A DNA stretch of 64,000 bases. Source: Pomacea canaliculata. Lineage: Eukaryota; Mollusca; Gastropoda; Architaenioglossa; Ampullariidae. The position numbers were made by a program, and so were the translations under genes. The DNA lies in NCBI RefSeq assembly GCF_003073045.1, contig NC_037600.1, forward strand, positions 13,268,515 through 13,332,514, in the 5' to 3' direction. This document shows, one piece after another, positions 53,725 through 64,000 of this stretch; within the stretch, counting starts at the first letter, position 1; each line of letters starts with the position of its first letter. Under the pieces are notes generated by a model. It saw only the letters and a list, made by a program, of their open reading frames with translations, did no database searches and had not been told where the DNA came from.

Positions 53725-54220
53725 TTCACAAGCGAACGGGGTCCACTTCCGTTGCACGGGGTCCCAAGGATTGTAACTCTTCTCAAAGTTGGGGAAGGGA
53801 CGTGAGAGAACTAGCAGACGAAATATTTACGCAGCAACTTGCAAGCATTTAGCGTAGCTGATTTTTTTAGGCAATTGTAAATAAACAAACAAGAAAATAT
53901 GTAGATTATGAACATGTTGGTATAGTTAGTAGAAAACAAATCTGTGGTAATTAGTTAGAAAATACTTTATGTTGTTCCACTGTGCGATGACTGAAGTGTG
54001 CAAAGGCGTTTAACTATTTTAAAAAAAAAACCAGCATAGCTGCTCAATATATAAAATCACACAGTTACAAGTCAACACAGAACTATTGAAAAAAAGTGCT
54101 AAAACTAGGCATGGACACACAAAATGCCCAATGATAACGAGCAAAGGGAAATGAATCCGTGTCAATAACAATGACTTTGTACAGAATAGCATCCCCTTAA
54201 TAACACGTGTGTCGCGAAAC
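53725..54220. promoter_or_regulatory. Shared RPS5 / DDX31 promoter region
   Basis: Fewer than 500 bases separate the inferred RPS5 start (minus) from the DDX31 ATG (plus). No TATA box stands out. The arrangement suggests a bidirectional promoter for two ribosome-related genes. Confidence 0.5.
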
Positions 54221-57200
54221 ATGGACGAAGATATAAACATATCTGTCAACTTGACTGGAATAGATTCTTTTCCTGCTACTAAATTGAAATCTAAACAGAA
54301 AGTTTTTGGGAACAGGGTAAGACTTGCGTTGTTTAATCACTGATAATCGGTTACAGTGTTGATTTTTTAATTTTCGCACTTCTACAGTATTTCTCGTCTT
54401 TCAAGATTAGATGTTGTCCATTTAATATCATTATTTATTTGCGATAATTTAGTTTTTCATTAGAGTTAGCCATAAAACAGTGACGTTGAAATAAGAACAC
54501 ACACAACATCACATCACATTAGGTAATGTACTAGGGAATAAAAATGCTACAGTGATGCATTGTGGAACAGCCTCTCTCTCCAAGCAATTTAAACAATTTA
54601 ACTCCTGAACTGCTTTCGACGCCATCTACCTAAATACATTCAAGAAAATCAGATGAGGCTTAAAGAGATACCTCCCAACTCCAGGAAACTTTGTAAATGT
54701 ATGTTTTTCTTAACATTCACTTTGGTACATATTCACCTTCCACTCTCCTTTGATACCTTCCTTGTTCTTATTACTAATTATTCTCATAGTACTTAATTAT
54801 TCTTTTTTTCCCGTAAAGGGTGAGGGCTAAATGGAAAAAAAGCATTTTCTTGCTTGTTTTACCTCTCTTTAATAAAGAATTGTCAATGTGAAACAATTTA
54901 ACAGATAAAACTTACACTAAATGGAAACCATTTGTGGGTAGCAACGATATAAGAAAATTATGTCATGTGTAAATGTGATTAAACTAAGTTAAACAGTGTT
55001 TTACTTCTAAACAGTGATGTTTCTTGAACTGAAGAGAAATTGTCTCTAATGTTATGTTTGCATGAATATTGAAGTCTCAATGTTCATTTGTTCTCAATTG
55101 GAGCATTTACTTTGTTGTTTTTGAGAAAAGCAGATTTGTACCCAGGCAATTAAAAAAAAATGATGCTCAGTTCAGGGCTTCATGTGAAATTGCAGAGCTG
55201 ACCATGGTTTTTCTTTTGATCTAAATAGTCATAATACCTCTACCTACATCATGAGATTTAGAGGACAACTCCTCTCCGTGAATATTGACAGCCTGCATTA
55301 TTATTATGTGTACCATGTATGATGACTGAACTAATATAAAATAATGAAAATCAAAATACATTTTAGACTAACCCAATGTAAAAATGTTTTAAGGCCTATT
55401 TGTTTTGTATACTTCTAAAACCGAGAATGCATTTAGCATGTAATTCATTTATTTAGCTTGATCAAATATAATTTTTGATACCAGGCTCAACGAATCAAGC
55501 AGAGAAGGTCTCTGAAATTAAACAAGCTTCGTGAATCAGAATCAAACATCCCCAAACAGGAATTTAAGAATTCCAAAGGTTTTGGTAAAAGGACAGCTGT
55601 CAACGAGGAGCAGAAACAGTCTGAAGAATCTCCTGCTAAGAAGCAAAAATTGAATGGAAAAATAAACGAGAAACATGCATATTCAGCAGAAGGTGCATGG
55701 GGAGCCTATTTCCTCTTTGTTTAAACACAACCCTGAGATACCTTCTGTGAAAAGGTTAGATAAAAGAGGTGTCAAAATTGTCTAGTTTTAAACTTAAGGT
55801 AAATTATGCTGTTAAAATTTAAATTAAATTTATTTTAAAAAAGCTTAAACAACATTTATATTCCAATAATTTTTTTTTTTTTGTTTTACAAATTTACATT
55901 GAAATATATATAAACCAATGTGTATAGCAGGGTTGTAGAACCTTTTTTCCTCTGAGGGTTATTTATATATTATAAGATAATTTGCATGCTATACAAAATT
56001 ACTGGAAAAATATCCTTCTGTATTTGGTCAAGCCACAGATGTACAGTATGTACGTATGCTACTTACAGCTAAAATCGGTTTACGGCGCGACGTGGGAATG
56101 GAACAACGTCGTAAGTCAAGGACCCCCTGTATGATTTTGATTAGTAGTAAATAGTCTAAGCCTTGGCAATCATCAATTTTCATCTCCTTCATCTGTATTT
56201 TTTTACTTTTAAAGTGCAAATGTACCAGGGATCAAGGAGGAAGTCTTTGCATCAACAAAATTCCAAGACACTTCACTTCATCCTCATTTAGTAAGATATG
56301 TGGGGCAAGAGAACAAAATATATGTAATCTGTTTGTGTAGTAATGTTGTAAATATATGGGGAAGTCTGGGGATATTACACTTAAGTAAAAGAAGATTGCT
56401 GGTTCTAATTCTTTGTAGCTGGAAAACTTTCCCTGTCCACCAGTAACAGAATAGCAAAAATGAATATCTGATTTGTTAGATGGTAGAAAGAGCATGTTAT
56501 GCTTTTTAAATTTTTTTCATGGACATGGTGATATAATCGTGTTCACTGTTCCTTGGACCACTATGCTATGGGTCATTTTTAGCTTGTTTCCTTATGTGCC
56601 TGTGTTTATGTGTGTTTTCATATCTGTTTCTGATCATGTCTAGAAATCAGAGGTTGAAGTGGGGAGGAGGTAAGAGGAGAATTAAAATTTGATAAAAAAT
56701 TTCTTATATCTGCATGTGAACTTTTTACAGATCTCCACACTGGAGCAACGTCTTGGGTTAACAGTCATGACTCGGGTACAGCAGCTGACTATTCCAGTGA
56801 TACTGAAGAATAATGATGTTCTTGTGAAATCACAGACTGGATCTGGTATAAATCTCTGTCCAAATGTTTCTATAAAATATCCTTACTTGATGAAAAAATA
56901 GCCTTATTTTCAGTAATGCTTTATCTCTCTCACACACATACAAATAAATATTAATTTTCTTTTCGTTGCCACTCCTGTTACTATTAATATTACTGCTGTT
57001 GGCATTGCTAATAATGCATCAATAAAATACTAAGATTTATGTTTCACAGGTAAAACCTTGGCATATGCTATGCCTATTATTAACTGCCTCATGAACCGTG
57101 CAATAAAAGTCGGTCGAGATGATGGTCCATATGTCCTGGTGGTTGTGCCCACACGAGAGGTATTGCTTCAGTTATCATCTTGACACATGTTTGCCTTAAT

Positions 57201-60200
57201 TACATAGCATTTCTTCCAATTAGTTGTGGATGCAGTTTAAGTCACAAGGTTTGTCATTAATTTAAAGGAAGTTTGTGCTCTGAGTTTCTTTAATTATATT
57301 TTGTCATATTTTCAGCTTGCTGTACAGACTTTGGAAACATTTTCAACAGTATTGCAGGTAACAAAACTGGAATTTTCAATATTTCACTCCTGAACTATTT
57401 GATAAAAAAAAAAAAAATGCTGAAGAAGTGGTACATGTATGTTTTTACACCTCAGATGTCTTTAGCTGAGGAAGAATTATTTTCTTATCTGATTCTTTTG
57501 CTATGTTCTTGATTTATTTGATCTGCTGGAGGAGATACAAGAAATTTTGCAAATTATTTGTCTTTGATGTTGTTGGGCCTAGATTTGAAGTTACCCCTAC
57601 TTTGCAGAGTGCTGTTTGGATAGTTGCTGGATGTTTAATGGGAGGAGAAAAGCGAAAAACTGAGAAAGCAAGGTATGTTTGTCATGTTTTATGCAATGAA
57701 AAATGTTATATTGTATCATTTTTAGTCTTATATCAAAATAAAGTGAACTTTAGCAACACTTCTTTATGGTTTACTCTTGCTATTTTCCATTATAAAATAT
57801 TACTTTGCTTTTCTCTAGTATTCATTTTTGTTTATCTGCAACTTGAATTTTAATTTTACAAAATATTAGTACGCAATTGGTTTCAGATTACAAGTCTGGT
57901 TCTGTAACTGACACGAGAATACCAGAATGATTGAATTCATGAATAATTTAGTTGTTGACTGTTCTAGGATCCGCAAGGGTATCAACATACTTATTGGGAC
58001 ACCAGGTCGCCTTCTGGACCACATACAGCATACAGATTGTTTGTCTCTGTCTAAGGTGGAGTGGTTGGTTCTTGATGAAGCAGACAGGTATGTGAGGTTT
58101 TTTCTTCCTTTTTTAGGTGGTGGCATGGAGGGTGGTAGGAGAATAAGTGACCTGATGATTATGGAAGGTTGAAAAGAAGTTGATGACAGCATTCTTAAAA
58201 CTGCAAGTGAAAAATAGTTTGACTATGATATGAAAATATCTGGTTGCAGTGTATATTAATCCTAAAGTGAAGAGGGAGTATGCATGCATTTGCAATGATA
58301 TAATTTGCATTAGTAGTTAATAGTGATATTCTTTTTCAAACAGAATTATGTGAGATTATTGTGATTGGACTTCGTATATATATATAGCAGGAATTTGTGT
58401 GTGTAATAAATGACAAAAGTGTGGATTGAAATCTAATTGAATTTTTTGTTCTTATGCTATAAGAATTTTGCAGGGTTTATTTAAAATACTTTAAAAAAAA
58501 TGCATTTAAAAGAACATTGTGTTATTTGTATCTGCTCAAATTCATGTTTGTTGCTTTTAAACTCTTTAGAAAAGTAATTTCCATTAAGGTGTGATAGTTG
58601 TAAACTGATGTATAATATAGTTGAGAACCATTTGTACTAGCTCAACAACCACAGGAAGTAACCTAAAAAAAAATCCACATAATCATATACATGTGGACAA
58701 CACATGTGTGTGCATGCATACACATACATTTTTTCTTAGTTTCTTTAGTGCTAGACATAATGACATGCGCTACATTTGTTATCATGATCAGCAGACTGCT
58801 TGTATTAATTACATTTATTTGGCTCTCAGGTTGTTAGATATGGGATATGAAAAAGACGTCGCTGAAATTGTAACAGCCCTCAACACAAAAGGAAATGAGC
58901 ACAGGCAGACTATACTGTTGTCAGCTACTCTGACCACAGGTAAGTCCGGCACCAGAGTTGTGCTTGTATTATAAGTTAGTAATCCTGTATTTGTGCCATT
59001 AATGATCCTGTGTTTGTACTGTGTTAGTGATCTAGTGTTTGTGCAGTTTGTGACCTGTGTTTGTACAGTAAGTTAGTGATCCTATAGCAGTCTTGCTTTC
59101 TTTCTGCTAATGGTTTCTTCTGGAGAGACAGCAACTTATATTTGAGTATCTGTTTAGTTGCGTATATGTATGAGCATTTACCAAACGTAAAAGTTGTTTT
59201 TTCTTGTAAATATGTGCTGTGATTTGGACTGTGAGGTTTACATGAACTTGCTGACTTTCAGCCTCTTCATAAGCTGAAGTTTAAAATAAACTTCTAAATG
59301 TAACATAAACCATATTCCTCCTTGTGACACTTCTTGGTTGTAATATTCGCTTAGAAATGACATATAAAAGGATCTTCTCAACCTTAACATCAGTAAAATC
59401 TTACTTGACAGGGGTTGAAAGACTTGCTGGAATGGCACTAAGAAATCATGAAATGATTGATGCCTCAAGCATGGAGCATGAAGGTTCAAAATCAAAGAAT
59501 GTCCAAGATACTGTCAGCATATGGCCACAGTCCAGTGCAGACAACCAGGCGTTTGCTCTGCCTGAAAAACTCAAGCAGTATTTTGTAATTGTTCCTTGTA
59601 AACTTCGTTTGGTCACTTTGGCTGCATTTATCCTTTGGAGGTGTAAGGTAAGCAAAGCAGTTTAGATAATTCTGATTGTTTAGTCTATGATTGCATTTCG
59701 TTTGCCAGACATTTGATCAGAGCCGGCTCTAAGGAGTGGGGTGAGCAGGGGCAACCGCCCAAGGCCTTGTGCTTGATGGGGACCCTATGCTAACAAGTAC
59801 TCTGTCAGGATGAGACATTTCAGAATTTTCCATTGCCCTGCTACGTATGTTGTGCTGGCTTCCAATTCTATTTGCCAAAGGCCTCGCATCCCCCTAGCGC
59901 CGGCTCTGATTTGATGTAAGTGAAGATAGATACTGTGCCATTGTTCACACACCCTTTCACTTCACATTTCTCGTCCATTAAATTTCAACTAACTCTATTA
60001 TTAGGGCTTGTTTATGGATTCTTTTTTTAACCCCCTTAGTGGCTAAAATCTGTAGCAAACAGGGAAGGGTGCTGCAAGAGACATTTTTTCAGTTTCATAA
60101 GGTTTGTGAATCTGACTAGTTTGGGAACAGCCCTCAGTGAGTTTTCTGATTATTATAAATATATATAATGATATGCAGTTATTTTCTCTAAGATTCTACA

Positions 60201-63200
60201 ACTTTTGACTTTTTTAAAATGATAACAGCTTGTTTAACAATAGAAAGTGATTTACTAAGGGAGCTAGGAAACTTCAGCATCAAAGTTTCTTGCAGATGCA
60301 GAGCAAAAAAAGCAAAATGGTGGTGTTCTTGTCCACACAAGATTCGGTAGAGTTTCATCATCGGCTGTTTAGTCAGGTGCTCATTTCTGGTGCCAAGAAG
60401 TCTTCTCACCTCACTGAAGATGAAGATAATGTGCTGCCTGGCACCAAAGATGAATCGGAAACAGCTACACTTTTTAAGCTGCATGGTGAAATGTCACAAA
60501 AGGTTAGTTCCTTGTTTTCCTTCATCATTTACTCAAAATGTTATGCTTCATTTTCAGGATTTTTAAACATGTTGGTTTTCCTTGTGGTGCATTTTACCAT
60601 TCACTGTGTTGATAGATTGGATTGTGAAACTGTATGTCAGTGAAAAATAAACACTTAGACATCTTGGCGCAGTTATTTTGCTTTAACTTTCTTGGGGATT
60701 TACAAATTCACTAATATGCCTTGAGATATGTGTTGTTATTTATAATCTTTTTCTTTTACCAGGAACGAACGAAGGTGTTTCAAGACTTCAGTGCAGCTCA
60801 GCAGGGTGTTTTGTTGTGTACAGTAGGTGTCTACATTTTTCTAGTCATGGAGTTTATGTGTGTGACTTGTTTTGGAGGCTACATGTTTATATTCATTACT
60901 TTGGGATGTGAGATATATTTGTTAAAAAATAAATAGTGTTGAATTAAGCTTGAAAGGATATTCACACACAAATATGTGAATAAAAGCTTTTTACAAAACT
61001 CACAAACACTTACCAGTTCAATCAAAGTACATGGCTGGTTTTGCTTTTTAAAAAAATATCTTTTGATACTTTTCTTTAATTTACATCAACAGGATGTCGC
61101 ATCCAGAGGACTGCATTTGCCAAAGGTTGATTGGATAGTACAGTATACTACACCAGGTGCAACTGTTGACTACATTCATCGTGTAGGCCGCACAGCAAGG
61201 GCTGGAAAACAGGGAAATGCTCTTCTGTTCCTGATGCCGGCAGAAGCAGAGTACATCAAAGAACTCAACAATCACAAAATAAGGTTTGTTGACTAAGGAG
61301 AGATTCAGAAACGAGGTTCAAAATCTTTCTGAGTTATGAGTCATTATCTACTGTGTTAAATTTTAGCAAACATAATTCCTTTTAAACGCTCATGCATACA
61401 TGTCTTTGTTCCAGGGTTGGGTCTTAAATACTTTGGTATAATGTCAATGTATTGCAGTTTCCTGACATGGGGATTTAAGGCCTGTTGTTAGGTTGCGGGA
61501 GTGGAGAGTTGTATTAATCTTTAGGAGCTATAGTGTGGCTTGTAGAAAAACACTACACCTATTTATATTACTAAACAGTGGTAGAGGGGTTGTTTCAGTC
61601 TTAGTAACTATCTGTAATTCCGTGGAAATATTAGTTATATATGTGAGTTATCTATCACTTAAACTGTCCCCTTCTGTATGTTCTGATTTTTGTGCAGCCT
61701 CAGTGAAGTACCGATAAAGGACGTGCTCCTCACCCTCTTGACAGCCGTATATGAACTTCCCTTGCCGCCAGTTCTGACGAAAGTATTTATCCCCCATTTT
61801 TTTTTTTTGGCACACTTTTCCTGTTAGTTTCAGGCTTAGAATAGTGCTAAGGGAGGGAATTTCAGTTTGAGGGAAAATTTCCTTCCTTTTGTTATTGAAA
61901 CACAGTTTACATTTCATGTACTTGGAGCTTATTGTTTTTATTGTTGCAGCACCATATTCATCTCCATGTATTTTTTTTTTAGTGGCTATAACTAGTCCAT
62001 TGTTCAAGCTTGTAGGCATTTGTTCATTCTCGAAGTCTTAGGCAGACTTTGCAAAGAATAGAGTAAGATTGGAAGCTTACCTAGCTTGAGTTAGGAGTTT
62101 TGTTTATGAAGAAAAGCAATACCGTTTCTTGCAAGAAAAGAGCAACATTCAGTGAGTAGCTGGTAGCAGTAAATAATTGAAAGTGCTCAGCATCTAGCTC
62201 TATTTATCTTGTGCTGTCGCTTTCTCTAGCTGTTCCGACATGTCACTGTTGTATGGTTAGGGTTCATATATTGTGAAGAACAGGCTTTTAGCAGGACAGC
62301 AGGCTACTGTTGTTTTACCAATGATTATTTTGAAGCTTAATGAAGCATCCTTGCTGTGTGAACACAAAAGAACAGCTGTTTCCTGTCTGTTCAGTGGGGT
62401 GAGTGACTAATGTGAAATCTTTCTTTCCTAGAGACAGGATCCTCGCACATATGAGGAAGCAGCCACATACCTGCAGGACAGATTTGAAGAATGTGTGTTA
62501 AGGGACCCAAACATGCAGACTTTGGCAGCAAAAGGTTGAAGAGCAAGTCCTTGTTTGTAAATTCTTAACTGTTTAATGATTGCCTTTTCTCTGTGAAACA
62601 TTAGTTGTCTTCATCCTTTTATTATAATTTTCAGATAGTTTAAAAGTAGCATTAACTAAAAGGCATATGGTTTCAAATTTTGAAAAGAAGAGATGTTCAT
62701 GAGATCAGTCTAGTCTTTAACCTGAACTGGTAGCTGTTGCGGAGGGAGACCAGTATATGTAGCGATTATGCAAGGTTTACCATGGCTAACAAAACTATGG
62801 CTGCTATAAAGTGGTTCATTGATTTTTTTTAATATTTAGACTTACATGTAGAATATGAGAATCAGGTTGTTTTTTTTTTTTGGTTCCGGTGTGGAGGGTA
62901 GGGGTAGTGGTAACCTAATTTTGTTAGCATGCTTTAATATACACATTGGTAATGAAGCTTTCACTTGATTTCTTTTATTGATTGATTGACATTTTCTTAC
63001 CAAGCATAACTGCTTACAAACATTTAAAGCAAAGGCTTTGGTTAGATCATGAATAAACCTACTGACATAGTAGTCTGGGTGTTGTTCAGGGTACCAGTCA
63101 TTTGTGAGAGCCTATGCTACTTACACCACTAGCCTCAAGAAGATGTTTGCCATCAAAGACCTTCACCTTGGCCATGTGGCAAAGAGCTTTGCTCTGCGAC

Positions 63201-63866
63201 AGACACCATCACATCTGAGCAACTTAGCAAACAGGCCTTTGAGCAAAGCATTCAACCCTGGCTTTCGATTCCGAGCAAAAGCAGATTTAGCAAGAGAAGG
63301 TAGGTGAACTCTGAGGTCTGACTGCAGAAGTTGCCTCCACTTACCTAATTCTAATGGATGGAACCTGGCTTGCACTGCTTGAAGCTGGCTTGCCTTTTGG
63401 ATGGTGGTTTGCTCATGACACCACGTTAGAAGGTCTCATTAAGCCTGCATACTGCCAGGAAGTGGATAACCGGGTCGCGTGGTGCATTGAAATTAGTCTA
63501 CACCTAAATATGTCTAAGATCAAAGAGATAGTAGTTGACTTCCACAGGAAATGAGGCTTTTTGCCATTAAGTTATGATTTTTTAAAACCATTTTATATAT
63601 ATATATAAACAACTTTTGTATACTTTCATTAGGAGGTTTTTCCTTGAAACGTATTTATTTTAATGGTTATATATACATGCATATAAAGAGTTAAGTGTGT
63701 AAGTGCAAGTGTCAGCATATTTTATACATCATTTTATACATTAATTGCTTGACTTTTCAGGCACGACAGCAGGAAGTTGCCCTTTTCTGCTACCGTGTCA
63801 GAGTTCGGCAGTGGCTTAGGACCAAACAGCAGTTTTGTCAAGAAAAAGGCAACCAAGAAGAAGTGA
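54221..63866 (+). CDS. DDX31: DEAD-box RNA helicase DDX31 / Dbp7
   Basis: Nucleolar helicase for 60S ribosomal subunit assembly. Seventeen exons: 54221-54316, 55485-55754, 56215-56290, 56731-56845, 57050-57159, 57316-57357, 57608-57672, 57968-58087, 58830-58939, 59412-59647, 60296-60502, 60763-60822, 61093-61283, 61698-61782, 62432-62534, 63090-63303, 63761-63866. After allowing for one extra base they join to 734 residues. Motifs in order: SQTGSGKT (I), PTREL (Ia), GGEKRK, TPGRL (Ib), DEAD (II), SAT (III), MVVFLST (IV), [12 protein letters not shown] (V) and [10 protein letters not shown] (VI). The DDX31-specific end includes [13 protein letters not shown] and [14 protein letters not shown]. 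The extra base is in exon 2 (GAAGGTG, about 55692), before [14 protein letters not shown]. The exon ending 63303 has two donors (63300 and 63304); only the later gives the basic C-terminus VKKKATKKK. The donor at 61783 (GTATTT) is the weakest. Confidence 0.94.
59718..59908. mobile_element. hAT-type MITE in a DDX31 intron
   Basis: A 191-bp element with inverted ends (CAGAGCCGGCTCTA on the left, GCGCCGGCTCTG on the right), internal subterminal G-rich and C-rich blocks, and a 7-bp ATTTGAT direct repeat on both sides (59711-59717 and 59909-59915). It is too short to code for anything. The ends resemble those of the hAT at 7561-8843, so a related transposase may have moved it. Confidence 0.82.
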
Positions 63867-63950
63867 AGGGTGACCAGATCAGAGAGCAGGCTCTTGTGTA
63901 TTACTGACGTTGATCGTATATGTGCAAAGTTGTGTTGGATTGCATGAAAT

Positions 63951-63956
63951 AATAAA
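63951..63956 (+). terminator. Polyadenylation signal of DDX31
   Basis: AATAAA 85 bases after the DDX31 stop codon, in a suitable AT-rich context; the first such signal downstream. Confidence 0.7.
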
Positions 63957-64000
63957 AATTCGTATCCAAAGGTTGCTTTTATTTATATGTACATATATTT

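Overview
The window is animal nuclear DNA. Genes are split by GT-AG introns, tRNA-derived SINEs, LINE tails and hAT DNA transposons are scattered through it, and the protein set (RABGGTB, RPS5, DDX31, SLC16 transporters, a 7TM receptor) is metazoan. The fast-evolving secreted and membrane families and the repeat style suggest a lophotrochozoan, perhaps a mollusc. That placement is inference; no species-level marker is visible.

Layout. 0-19 kb is an accessory region with three tandem, same-strand paralogues of an unrecognised single-pass membrane protein. Each has a signal peptide, an ectodomain with 18 conserved cysteines, one membrane helix and a short basic tail, in a single coding exon preceded by a splice acceptor. 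Between them lie an 1.28-kb hAT transposon with perfect 8-bp target-site duplications, a LINE 3' end, a foldback element with about 130-bp inverted ends, minisatellites, and a 544-bp LTR-like element with long inverted ends. 22-27 kb (-) is RABGGTB, the Rab geranylgeranyltransferase beta subunit. Head to head with it, 28.8-34.2 kb (+) is a complete SLC16-type monocarboxylate transporter. 37.8 kb holds a decayed fragment of that transporter's largest exon. 38.9-44.0 kb (+) is a rhodopsin-like 7TM receptor whose last membrane exon runs straight into a trichohyalin-like charged-helix tail of roughly 900 residues. 45.5-49.7 kb (-) is a second SLC16 paralogue in inverted orientation. 51.3-53.7 kb (-) is ribosomal protein RPS5 with a 5' TOP start, head to head with 54.2-63.9 kb (+), the DEAD-box helicase DDX31/Dbp7 in 17 coding exons.

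How the parts relate. RPS5 and DDX31 (60S biogenesis) share one short promoter region, and RABGGTB and the first transporter share another. The two transporters have the same intron phases except for one extra intron in the second, so they are duplicates.

Reading caveat. Single-base frame changes occur in genes that must be functional (RPS5, DDX31, RABGGTB) and also in the second transporter, two of the three Cys-rich genes and the receptor tail. The likeliest explanation is residual consensus error in the assembly, so disrupted frames in the novel genes should not be taken as pseudogenisation without read support.
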